From: Rhizobiales bacterium 63-22
GTDB lineage: Bacteria; Pseudomonadota; Alphaproteobacteria; Rhizobiales; Rhizobiaceae
Direction of reading: 5' to 3'
NCBI GenBank assembly: GCA_001898995.1
Contig: MKVZ01000019.1
Coordinates: 124,001 to 188,000, forward strand
Length of the DNA: 64,000 nt
Numbering within the stretch: position 1 is the first letter of the stretch; every line of letters begins with the position of its first letter. A program made the translations under genes and the position numbers. The notes under the pieces were generated by a model. The model saw only the letters and a list, made by a program, of their open reading frames with translations, ran no database searches and was not told the DNA's origin. Shown here piece after piece: positions 1 through 7,207 of the stretch.

Positions 1-90
1 GGCCATCCGGGCGGGTTTTTCCATTCGCTTTTGGCCGCCTGCAATGGTAAAAGCCTGAACAGACCTCCCAAGTCTTATTTCAGGTTCATC

Positions 91-1281
91 ATGAAAAACA
101 CGTCTCCCACCGCCGTGGCGCGGATGGCGGAATTCGCGCTCGCCATTGGCGGCTTCGGAATCGGCACGGGCGAATTCGCCATCATGGCGCTGCTGCCCGA
201 CATCGCCCATGACCTGCGCGTCACCATTCCCGAAGCCGGCCACCTGATCAGCTCCTACGCCGTCGGCGTGCTGATCGGCGCACCGGTCTTGGCCGTCATC
301 GGCGCGAAGCTCGACCGCCGCACGCTACTGTTCCTGCTGATGGGCCTGTTCGCCTTCGGCAATCTGGCCAGCGCCTTCATGCGCGACTACACGCCGCTTT
401 ATATCATGCGCTTTATCGCCGGCTTCCCGCACGGGGCCTATTTCGGCGTCGCCTCGCTGGTGGTGGCCTCGCTGGCCGAACCCGGCAAGCGGGCGCAGGC
501 CGTGGGCCGCATGATGATGGGCCTCACCATCGCCACGCTGTGCGGCACGCCGCTCGCCACCGCGCTCGGCCAGATCGCCGGCTGGCGCGCCATGTTCGCC
601 TCGGTCGGCCTCATCGCCGTCGCCACCATGGTTCTGGTGGCGCTCTATGTGCCGAAACAGCCGGCGGCCGAAGGCGCCTCGCCGCTGCGGGAGCTCGGCG
701 CGCTGCGCCGACGGCAGGTTCTGCTGACGCTCGCCATCGGCGCCATCGGCACCGGCGGGCTGTTCTCGGTCTTCTCCTATGTCGCCGCCACCATCACGCA
801 GGTCTCGCATGTAGACGTGAAATGGATGCCACTGGTCTTCGCCACGTTCGGCCTCGGCATGGTTCTGGGCAACGTCGTCGGCTCCCGGTTCACCGACCGC
901 TCGGTGATGGGCACGGTGGGCGCGGTGCTGCTCTACGACCTCGCCGTCATGCTGGCCTTCCCGGTGCTGATGCAGCATCCGGCGACGGCCTTCCTCAACG
1001 TGCTTCTGGTCGGCGGCGGCTTCGCGCTGGTGCCGGGCCTGCAGACGCGGCTGATGGACGTGGCGGCGGACGCGCAGACGCTGGCCGCGGCACTCAACCA
1101 TTCCGCGCTCAACCTCGCCAATGCGCTGGGCGCGTGGCTGGGCGGGCTGGCAATCGCATGGGGTTATGGCTGGACCTCGACCGGAACGGTCGGCGCGCTG
1201 CTCGCCGTGGCGGGTTTCATCGTCTTCGCCGTCTCGGTGTTTCTCGACCGCAACGGCGCCCGCGCGGCGCAGACGGCGTAA
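91..1281 (+). CDS. MFS transporter (DHA1/AraJ-like drug or sugar-efflux family)
   Basis: 396-aa integral membrane protein of the major facilitator superfamily, predicted 12 helices. The first helix carries GTGEFAIMALLPDIA (about residues 26-40), typical of AraJ/YdhP-type DHA1 exporters, and GAKLDRRTLL after helix 2 is the usual MFS motif A. It should export a small molecule by proton antiport; the substrate cannot be read from the sequence. I chose the ATG at 91; an in-frame TTG at 31 would add 20 non-hydrophobic residues. No strong ribosome binding site precedes either start. The gene ends tail-to-tail with the DUF1127/small-RNA unit on the other strand. Confidence 0.85.
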   Translation: MKNTSPTAVARMAEFALAIGGFGIGTGEFAIMALLPDIAHDLRVTIPEAGHLISSYAVGVLIGAPVLAVIGAKLDRRTLLFLLMGLFAFGNLASAFMRDYTPLYIMRFIAGFPHGAYFGVASLVVASLAEPGKRAQAVGRMMMGLTIATLCGTPLATALGQIAGWRAMFASVGLIAVATMVLVALYVPKQPAAEGASPLRELGALRRRQVLLTLAIGAIGTGGLFSVFSYVAATITQVSHVDVKWMPLVFATFGLGMVLGNVVGSRFTDRSVMGTVGAVLLYDLAVMLAFPVLMQHPATAFLNVLLVGGGFALVPGLQTRLMDVAADAQTLAAALNHSALNLANALGAWLGGLAIAWGYGWTSTGTVGALLAVAGFIVFAVSVFLDRNGARAAQTA

Positions 1282-1284
1282 ACG

Positions 1285-1318
1285 AAAACACCCGCCGCTG
1301 GAGGGAGCGGCGGGTGTC
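1285..1318 (-). terminator. Rho-independent terminator of the DUF1127/cuckoo RNA transcript
   Basis: A 10-bp GC-rich stem (1289-1298 with 1307-1316, CACCCGCCGC / GCGGCGGGTG) with an 8-nt loop. Read on the minus strand it is followed by TTTTCGTTT, so it terminates the minus-strand transcript; it may also stop the MFS gene from the left. Confidence 0.8.
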
Positions 1319-1400
1319 ATCTGGAAAGACCGGCATGGGAGGAGGAGGACCGGTCTTCTGACCGCCGGAGCAATGGGAGGAGGAAACCCCGGCGATATTC
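1285..1400 (-). ncRNA. Tandem CCUCCUCCC-loop small RNA (cuckoo/CcsR-like) downstream of DUF1127 gene
   Basis: Directly after the DUF1127 stop codon the minus strand can fold two hairpins in a row, each with a CCUCCUCCC loop. Hairpin 1 pairs 1389-1394 with 1363-1368 (6 bp) and presents UUUCCUCCUCCCAUU. Hairpin 2 pairs 1350-1357 with 1326-1333 (8 bp, AAGACCGG/CCGGTCTT) and presents UCCUCCUCCUCCCAUG. A terminator follows. Small RNAs with this anti-Shine-Dalgarno-like loop, placed in tandem behind a DUF1127 gene and processed from its mRNA, are known in Rhodobacter (CcsR1-4 with CcaF1) and across Alphaproteobacteria as the 'cuckoo' family. Identity here rests on loop motif, fold and position; expression is inferred. 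Confidence 0.8.
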
Positions 1401-1417
1401 CGAATATTCAGCGCTTG

Positions 1418-1564
1418 TTAGCGAGCGGCGGCCTTGCGGGCGACGTAGGGAATTTCCGACGGCAGGATGCCGAGGTCGTTCAGTTCGCGCGAGGTCAGGC
1501 GGCTCAGCTCGTTCACGGTGTTGCGGTAACGGCGCCAGTTGTTGTAGGAGCGGATCAGGTTCAT
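1418..1564 (-). CDS. DUF1127 small protein (CcaF1/YjiS-like), 48 aa
   Basis: 48-aa basic protein beginning MNLIRSYNNWRRYRN and containing ELSRLTSRELNDLGI, the arginine-rich helix and 'LxDLGI' core of DUF1127. A good ribosome binding site (AGGTGAG) sits 5 nt before the ATG. In Rhodobacter the DUF1127 protein CcaF1 binds RNA and helps mature the co-transcribed CCUCCUCCC small RNAs; the same arrangement exists here, with two such hairpins and a terminator immediately downstream. The role is inferred from that precedent. Confidence 0.9.
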   Translation of the reverse strand: MNLIRSYNNWRRYRNTVNELSRLTSRELNDLGILPSEIPYVARKAAAR

Positions 1565-1944
1565 TTCTCTCACCTAAGTAAATCGTGTTTGTTTGTTGAC
1601 GCTGATATAGTCCTGCCGCCTCACGATGTGGAGAGACAGATTTGCATAGCTGCCCTGCATTAAAATGAGCGGATTGCATGTGTTTTGCGCAAGACGGCCA
1701 TTTTAAGCGCACAATTCGCCTGCCGCATGGGCAAATCGACCTTGTGCCGCCCCATTGCTGCCCAATCCGTGAACAAGACGTTAATACTCCTGTATGTCTG
1801 CCGGAAAGACATGCGCGCGGTCGGTAGTCGCCCTGTCGCAAAAGTCCGGGAATTTGTCGCGTGCAGACGACAATTCCGCATGACTTGGATTGCGGATTGC
1901 GATAGAGCAGGGGTGTCGGGCGCGGGAATCGAGATTTTCGCGCT
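1565..1944. other. Intergenic region between DUF1127 gene and glycine riboswitch
   Basis: About 380 bp holding the divergent promoters for the DUF1127 transcript (left) and the gcv operon (right). I could not fix either promoter with confidence. Reading frames across it have no family resemblance and no ribosome binding site, so I call no gene. Confidence 0.5.
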
Positions 1945-2122
1945 GTCTGCCCGCGGGAGAGCGCCGCAAGGCCGCCGAAGGGGAAATCGCCCGAAATCTC
2001 TCAGGTACAAGGAACCGCGGACGGGGAAGACAACTCTGGAAAGTCGGGGCAACCCGCGCCGAAGGTGTAAGTGTGGCCGGTCGACGGCCATGCGAGTCTC
2101 TCAGGCTTGAGACAGAGGGGCA
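1945..2122 (+). promoter_or_regulatory. Tandem glycine riboswitch (gcvT leader)
   Basis: Two glycine aptamers in series lie between the promoter region and gcvT. Aptamer 1 (about 1950-2021) starts GCGGGAGAG, has GCCGAAGGGG in its core and closes AATCTCTCAGGTACAAGG before CCGCGG, which pairs with 1951-1956. Aptamer 2 (about 2034-2117) has CGCCGAAGGTG and GTCTCTCAGGC, with CTCTG (2034-2038) pairing with CAGAG (2113-2117). The CCGAAGG and CTCTCAGG boxes are signatures of this class. Such leaders switch on the glycine cleavage operon when glycine is abundant; gcvT follows about 50 nt later. Confidence 0.93.
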
Positions 2123-2171
2123 CGAAGCGACCGCATTTCGCGGAAGGCAAACGTGCGACTCTGGAGTTGAT

Positions 2172-3275
2172 ATGGGCGACACCGCACAATTGAAGACCCT
2201 GCCCTTGCAGGACCTGCACGAGACGGCCAAGGTGCGCTTCGGCGCTTTCGCGGGCTGGAACATGCCGATCACCTATCCGCTGGGCGTGATGAAGGAGCAT
2301 CTTCACACGCGCGAGCACGCCGGCCTGTTCGACATCTCGCATATGAAGCTGATCGCGGTTTCGGGCGCGGAGGCGGCCGACATGCTGGCCGAAACCTGCC
2401 CGCTTGACCCCTCGGCGCTCAAGGCCGGCCAGTCGAAATATACCTTCTTTCTCAATGAAAGCGGCGGCGTGCTGGACGACCTCATCGTCACCCGGCTCGG
2501 CGAAGACCGCTTCATGGTGGTGGCCAACGCCGGCAACGCCGATGAGGATATCGCCATCCTGAACGAGGCAGCGCATGGCCGCGCCGTCACGGTCGAGCCG
2601 CTCGACCGCGTTTTCGTCGCGCTTCAAGGCCCGGAAGCGGAAGCCGTCCTGAAAGACGCCGGCCTGCCGGGGGCGGAGCTTTCCTTCATGCACGGCTTCG
2701 AGCCCAAGCCGGGCTGGTTCATGACCCGCTCGGGCTATACCGGCGAGGACGGTTTCGAGATCGGCCTGCCCGCCGACGAGGCGCGCGCACTGGCCGAAAA
2801 ACTTCTGGCCGACGCCCGCGTCGAATGGATCGGCCTCGCCGCGCGCGACAGCCTGCGGCTCGAAGCCGGGCTTTGCCTGCACGGGCAGGACATCACACCG
2901 GAAACCGATCCGGTCTCGGCCGGCCTGACCTGGGCCATCTCCAAATCCGTGCGCGAAAAGGCGGCATTCGCCGGCGCGAAAGCCGTGCTCGCGGCCATCG
3001 CCCAAGGTGCTGCCGCAAAACGCGTCGGCCTCAAGCCGGAAGGCCGCCAGCCGGTGCGCGCCGGGGCGGAGCTTTTCGATGCCGGGGGCCGGCAGGTGGG
3101 TACGGTCACGTCCGGCGGCTTCGGCCCTTCGGCCGGCTTCCCCGTCGCCATGGGCTATGTCGAGGCGAGCCTCGCCGCGCCCGGAACCCGTATTTTCGCC
3201 GACGTTCGCGGTAACAAGATCCCCGTCGACGTCCACACGCTTCCCTTCACGCCTCATCGCTACCGCAAAGGATGA
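2172..3275 (+). CDS. gcvT: Aminomethyltransferase, glycine cleavage T protein
   Basis: 367-aa cytosolic T protein. It transfers the methylene group from the aminomethyl-lipoyl arm of GcvH to tetrahydrofolate and releases ammonia. The protein opens with LHETAKVRFGAFAGWNMP and has the GcvT folate-binding fold, with FMTRSGYTGEDGFEI in mid-protein; length is normal. The start at 2172 has GGAG 5-6 nt upstream; the frame stays open into the riboswitch but that part is not protein-like. The gene sits behind the glycine riboswitch, and its stop is followed within a few bases by gcvH. Confidence 0.96.
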   Translation: MGDTAQLKTLPLQDLHETAKVRFGAFAGWNMPITYPLGVMKEHLHTREHAGLFDISHMKLIAVSGAEAADMLAETCPLDPSALKAGQSKYTFFLNESGGVLDDLIVTRLGEDRFMVVANAGNADEDIAILNEAAHGRAVTVEPLDRVFVALQGPEAEAVLKDAGLPGAELSFMHGFEPKPGWFMTRSGYTGEDGFEIGLPADEARALAEKLLADARVEWIGLAARDSLRLEAGLCLHGQDITPETDPVSAGLTWAISKSVREKAAFAGAKAVLAAIAQGAAAKRVGLKPEGRQPVRAGAELFDAGGRQVGTVTSGGFGPSAGFPVAMGYVEASLAAPGTRIFADVRGNKIPVDVHTLPFTPHRYRKG

Positions 3276-3280
3276 TTTCC

Positions 3281-3649
3281 ATGGCCAATATCCTGTTCAC
3301 CGAAGATCATGAGTGGATCGCCGTCGAGGGCGGCGTCGCCACTGTGGGCATCACGATCCACGCACAGGAGCAACTGGGCGACCTCGTCTATGTCGAACTG
3401 CCGGAGGTCGGCCGCACCTTCTCCAAGGGGGAGAGCCTTGGGGTGGTGGAATCGGTCAAGGTCGCTTCCGACGTCTATGCGCCGGTCGACGGCGAAGTCG
3501 TCGAAATCAACGAGGCGGCTGCGGCCGATCCGGCGCTGATCAATCAGGCCCCGGAAAGCGACGGCTGGCTGTTGAAGGTGAAGCTTTCCGACGAAAGCCA
3601 GCTTTCGGCCCTTCTCGACAAGGCCGGCTATGAAAAGCTGATCGGGTGA
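3281..3649 (+). CDS. gcvH: Glycine cleavage system H protein
   Basis: 122-aa lipoyl carrier shuttling the aminomethyl intermediate between GcvP, GcvT and the L protein. The lipoyl attachment site is Lys60 in LGVVESVKVASD. I prefer the ATG at 3281 (MANILFTEDHEW) because AAAGGA lies 8-9 nt before it; the ATG at 3272, which overlaps the gcvT stop, would only add three residues. It is the second gene of the gcvT-H-P operon; gcvP begins 4 nt after its stop. Confidence 0.95.
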   Translation: MANILFTEDHEWIAVEGGVATVGITIHAQEQLGDLVYVELPEVGRTFSKGESLGVVESVKVASDVYAPVDGEVVEINEAAAADPALINQAPESDGWLLKVKLSDESQLSALLDKAGYEKLIG

Positions 3650-3653
3650 CGGC

Positions 3654-6455
3654 ATGACCGAAAAACTCCTTCCCTTCGTGGCCCGTCACATCGGGCCGAG
3701 GCATGACGAGGAGCGCGCCATGCTGGCCGCGCTCGGTGTGCCCTCCATGGAGACGCTGATCACGCAGGCGGTTCCGGCCTCGATCCGGCTCGACCACGCG
3801 CTCGACCTGCCGGTGGCGGCGAGCGAGGCGGAAGCCTTGGCCGAACTCGGCGCGATTATGGGCCGCAACACGGTCAAGAAGAGCTTCATCGGCGCGGGCT
3901 ATCACGGCACGCACACGCCGCCGGTGATCCAGCGCAACCTGTTCGAGAACCCGGCATGGTATACGGCCTATACGCCCTACCAGTCGGAGATCAGCCAGGG
4001 CCGGCTGGAACTGCTGTTCCATTTCCAGACGCTGGTGGCGGAACTGACCGGCCTGCCGGTCGCCTGCGCCTCGCTGCTGGACGAAGCGACCGCCGTGGCC
4101 GAGGCCATCGGCGTCGCCTGCCGTCATCACCGCGACAAGCGCAGCCGCATCCTGCTGGCGGGTGCGTTGCACCCGCAGACGGTGGATGTGATCCACACCC
4201 GCGCCGAGCCGCTGGGCTGGACCATCGAGACCGGCTCCGCGGTCGATGACGGCACGGCGGCCGTGGTCGTTCCGTGGCCGGACACGCGCGGCGTCTATGG
4301 CGATTTCGCAGCCCTCATCACGGAGGCCAAGGCAAAAGGCGCGCTGGTCGTCGCCGTCGCCGATCCGCTGGCGCTGACCATCATGGAAGCCCCGGCCAAG
4401 TGGGGCGCGGACATGGCGGTCGGCTCCATGCAGCGCTTCGGTGTGCCGATGGGCTTCGGCGGCCCGCACGCCGCCTATCTCGCCGTGTCCGAGCCGCTGA
4501 CGCGCCTTATTCCGGGCCGCATCGTCGGCCAGTCGGTCGATGCGCATGGCCGCGCCGCCTATCGCCTCGCGCTCCAGACCCGCGAGCAGCATATCCGCCG
4601 CGACAAGGCCACGTCGAACATCTGCACCGCGCAGGCGCTTCTGGCCAATATGGCGGCGGCCTACGCCATCTGGCACGGCCCGTCCGGCCTGCAAGCCATC
4701 GCCGCGCGCGTGGCGGGCCTCGCGGCGCGCTTCGCCGCCGGCCTCAAGGCGGCGGGCGTGGCGCTCGCCGGCGACAGCCTGTTCGACACGGTGACGGTGA
4801 AGCTGCCGGGCAAGGCGGTGGATATCGCCGCCGAGGCCGACAAGGGCGGCCGCCTGATCCGCGTCATCGACGCGGACACGGTCGGCGTCACCTTCGACGA
4901 GACCTCGACCGGGGACGATCTGGCGGCGCTGGCCATGCTGTTCGGCGCGAAGCCGGTCGAGGGCGAGACGCCGCTGGTTCCGGGCGAGCGGCGCGGGGAG
5001 GGCTTCCTCACGCAGGACGTGTTCCATTCGCACCGCTCGGAAACCGAGATGATGCGTTTCCTGCGGCGTCTGGCCGACAAGGATCTGGCGCTCGACCGCG
5101 CCATGATCCCGCTTGGCTCCTGCACCATGAAGCTCAACGCGGCGGCCGAGATGATGCCCGTAAGCTGGAACACGGTCGCCTACCCGCACCCCTTCGCCCC
5201 GGCGAGCCAAGTGCAGGGCTACGCCGAAATGACGGCGCAGCTCGAAGCGTGGCTGTGCGAGATCACCGGCTTCGCCGGTGTGTCGCTCCAGCCTAACGCC
5301 GGCAGTCAGGGCGAATATGCGGGCCTGCTCGCCATCCGCCATTATCACCAGTCGCGCGGCGAGGGGCATCGCAACATCTGCCTCATCCCGTCCTCGGCGC
5401 ATGGCACCAATCCGGCCAGCGCCTCCATGGCGGGCATGAGCGTGGTGGTGGTCAATTGCCGCCCGGACGGCGACATCGACATCGACGATCTCAGGGCCAA
5501 GGCTGAGAAGCACCGCGACAACCTCGCCGCTTTCATGATCACCTATCCGTCGACCTATGGCGTGTTCGAGGAGGGGATAAAAGCCTTCTGCGAGATCGTG
5601 CACGACAATGGCGGACAGGTCTATTTCGACGGCGCGAACCTCAACGCGCTGGTCGGTCTGGCGCGCCCCGCCGATATCGGCGCGGACGTCTGCCACATGA
5701 ACCTGCACAAGACCTTCTGCATCCCGCATGGCGGCGGTGGGCCGGGCGTCGGCCCGATCGGCGTGGCGAAGCACCTCGTGCCCTACCTGCCGGGCCATGT
5801 CGAAATCGGCTCCGAACACGCCGTCTCGGCGGCTCCGTTCGGCAGCGCCTCGATCCTCGTCATCACATGGATGTATATCCGCATGATGGGCGGGGCGGGG
5901 CTGAAGAAGGCGACGGAAGCGGCGATCCTCAACGCCAATTACATCGCGCATCGGCTCAAGGACGCCTATCCGATCCTCTATACCGGCGCGCATGGCCGCG
6001 TGGCGCATGAGTGCATCGTGGATACGCGCGTGCTGAAGGACAGCGCCGGCGTGACCGTGGAGGACGTGGCCAAGCGCTTGATCGATTACGGCTTCCATGC
6101 GCCGACCATGTCGTGGCCGGTGGCGGGGACGCTGATGGTCGAGCCGACCGAGTCCGAGCCGAAATCGGAGATCGACCGCTTCTGCGACGCGATGATCGCC
6201 ATCGCGGCCGAGACGAAGAAGGTCGCGGACGGCGTCTGGCCGAAGGACGACAACCCGCTCGCCAACGCGCCCCACACCGCCGTCGACACGCTGGCCTCGG
6301 AATGGACGCATCCCTACAGCCGCGAAGAGGCGGTGTTCCCGAGCGGCGACGCTGACCCGACGGCCAAATACTGGCCCCCGGTCAGCCGCGTCGACAATGT
6401 CGGCGGCGACCGCAACCTGATCTGCTCCTGCCCGCCCGTGGCTGCCTACGGCTGA
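3654..6455 (+). CDS. gcvP: Glycine dehydrogenase (decarboxylating), P protein
   Basis: 933-aa full-length single-chain P protein that decarboxylates glycine with pyridoxal phosphate and hands the aminomethyl group to GcvH. The N-terminal half has FIGAGYHGTHTPPVIQRN and the C-terminal half the PLP lysine (about residue 687) in MNLHKTFCIPHGGGGPG. The gene follows gcvH after 4 nt and ends at a terminator, closing the riboswitch-controlled operon. lpd (L protein) is not in the window. A long minus-strand frame covering this gene is a codon-bias shadow. Confidence 0.97.
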   Translation: MTEKLLPFVARHIGPRHDEERAMLAALGVPSMETLITQAVPASIRLDHALDLPVAASEAEALAELGAIMGRNTVKKSFIGAGYHGTHTPPVIQRNLFENPAWYTAYTPYQSEISQGRLELLFHFQTLVAELTGLPVACASLLDEATAVAEAIGVACRHHRDKRSRILLAGALHPQTVDVIHTRAEPLGWTIETGSAVDDGTAAVVVPWPDTRGVYGDFAALITEAKAKGALVVAVADPLALTIMEAPAKWGADMAVGSMQRFGVPMGFGGPHAAYLAVSEPLTRLIPGRIVGQSVDAHGRAAYRLALQTREQHIRRDKATSNICTAQALLANMAAAYAIWHGPSGLQAIAARVAGLAARFAAGLKAAGVALAGDSLFDTVTVKLPGKAVDIAAEADKGGRLIRVIDADTVGVTFDETSTGDDLAALAMLFGAKPVEGETPLVPGERRGEGFLTQDVFHSHRSETEMMRFLRRLADKDLALDRAMIPLGSCTMKLNAAAEMMPVSWNTVAYPHPFAPASQVQGYAEMTAQLEAWLCEITGFAGVSLQPNAGSQGEYAGLLAIRHYHQSRGEGHRNICLIPSSAHGTNPASASMAGMSVVVVNCRPDGDIDIDDLRAKAEKHRDNLAAFMITYPSTYGVFEEGIKAFCEIVHDNGGQVYFDGANLNALVGLARPADIGADVCHMNLHKTFCIPHGGGGPGVGPIGVAKHLVPYLPGHVEIGSEHAVSAAPFGSASILVITWMYIRMMGGAGLKKATEAAILNANYIAHRLKDAYPILYTGAHGRVAHECIVDTRVLKDSAGVTVEDVAKRLIDYGFHAPTMSWPVAGTLMVEPTESEPKSEIDRFCDAMIAIAAETKKVADGVWPKDDNPLANAPHTAVDTLASEWTHPYSREEAVFPSGDADPTAKYWPPVSRVDNVGGDRNLICSCPPVAAYG

Positions 6456-6470
6456 TCGGAGACAAACGAA

Positions 6471-6496
6471 AGCGCCGCGGAAACGCGGCGCTTTTA
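6471..6496 (+). terminator. Terminator of gcvTHP operon
   Basis: Stem AGCGCCGCG / CGCGGCGCT with a GAAA loop followed by TTTT, 15 nt after the gcvP stop. Confidence 0.85.
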
Positions 6497-6597
6497 GAGC
6501 ATTTCCAGCGAAAGTGCGAAGCGGTTTCGCGTTGGATAATGCGTAAAAACAAATGGATAGAGCGGTCCCCCGATTCCTTGAAACCAGGGAGCGCTCC
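6496..6597 (+). repeat. Mosaic intergenic repeat, subtype A, copy 1
   Basis: About 102 bp beginning AGAGCATTTCCAGCGAAAGT and containing AAGCGGTTTCGCGT and TAATGCGTAAAAACAAA, ending GAGCGCTCC. The first 58 bp match the element at 42127 at all but one position. Related elements lie at 23021 (inverted), 26541 and 31240. This class resembles the RIME-like palindromic repeats of rhizobia and Brucella (from memory, not searched). It lies directly after the gcvP terminator. Confidence 0.8.
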
Positions 6598-6614
6598 ACC
6601 ATGCAAATTCTGGA

Positions 6615-6723
6615 TAAAAAAAAGCCGGACTGGAAAGTCCGGCTAAGTTTGAAGGTGCCAATTGGCAAACCTCCAGAGGGGAACACTTACCGCGCGCAAT
6701 GGGAGGAGGCACAGCGGTAAGCA
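6615..6723 (-). ncRNA. Solitary CCUCCUCCC-loop small RNA (cuckoo-like) with its own terminator
   Basis: On the minus strand a perfect 8-bp stem (CTTACCGC, 6714-6721, with GCGGTAAG, 6686-6693) presents the loop UGUGCCUCCUCCCAUUGCGC. A second small stem (TGCCAATTGGCA) and a strong terminator follow: 9-bp stem AGCCGGACT/AGTCCGGCT (6644-6636 with 6631-6623), then eight T. A promoter-like pair lies just upstream. There is no DUF1127 gene here, so this looks like a free-standing member of the same small-RNA class as the element at 1285-1400. Predicted length is about 105-110 nt. Confidence 0.75.
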
Positions 6724-6729
6724 AGACTG

Positions 6730-6757
6730 ATATGGATCAGGCGGAAGGATTGCGCAA
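6730..6757 (-). promoter_or_regulatory. Predicted promoter of the solitary small RNA
   Basis: On the minus strand TTGCGC (6757-6752) and CCATAT (6735-6730) are separated by 16 nt, which would place the start near 6723, just before the CCUCCUCCC hairpin. A TTG...CCATAT pair resembles the promoters read by alphaproteobacterial RpoH-type sigma factors, which drive the Rhodobacter CCUCCUCCC RNAs. Sigma-factor assignment is inference. Confidence 0.45.
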
Positions 6758-7012
6758 CCCCTCGGAACCGATTTTTTTTGACCATTTCGTAAAAAATCGC
6801 ATTTTTTGTATTCCGAGGCCATTTTCGACGGGATTCCGTTAAAAATTTTTACGCCGCCGCTGCGTTTCCGTGTCCGGCATGGTTCAAAATGGAACATTTT
6901 ACGGAGAATGTCCCATGCGCGCGACTCAGCCGATTTGCCTGTCGCGCGTCCCCTGCAGGCGGATGCAAGGCACAAACGCGGCAGGCGCACCGGATAAAGG
7001 AGATCGGGATGC

Positions 7013-7033
7013 CGATCCGATTCAATCGGATCG
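7013..7033. promoter_or_regulatory. 9-bp inverted repeat upstream of efeU
   Basis: CGATCCGAT, 3 nt (TCA), ATCGGATCG: a perfect 9-bp dyad about 175 bp before efeU and 25 bp before the Irr-like palindrome. It may be an operator or a leftover hairpin; no regulator can be named. Confidence 0.4.
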
Positions 7034-7058
7034 AAAGCTGCTCTAATATAATGATCTC

Positions 7059-7075
7059 ATTAGAATAATTCTAAA
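7059..7075. promoter_or_regulatory. Iron control element (Irr-type ICE box) upstream of efeU
   Basis: ATTAGAATAATTCTAAA contains the perfect palindrome TTAGAA-TAA-TTCTAA (7060-7074), a near-exact match to the rhizobial/Brucella Irr box TTTAGAA-N3-TTCTAAA. A TATAAT hexamer lies at 7047-7052, so the box may cover the start point (about 7059) unless the real promoter is further downstream. Placement before an iron-import operon supports iron-responsive control. Confidence 0.72.
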
Positions 7076-7207
7076 ACATTCACGAAATTATCAAGTTCAT
7101 TTTGCTTGCGGTGCGTCAGCGACGGCGATAAAAGGTGAGCGAATGGCGAAGGCTTCCCGCCGCGAGCAGGGCTGGCGCGAAGGTTTGCATCCTGTGGATG
7201 GATTGGA

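Noticed and set aside
3540..6686. 1048-codon open frame on the minus strand opposite gcvP
   Set aside because: Arginine/histidine-rich shadow of a high-G+C gene; no family motifs, while gcvP on the plus strand is complete.
6806..6997. 63-codon plus-strand frame in the gcvP-efeU gap
   Set aside because: No ribosome binding site, no family resemblance, overlaps AT-rich regulatory DNA.
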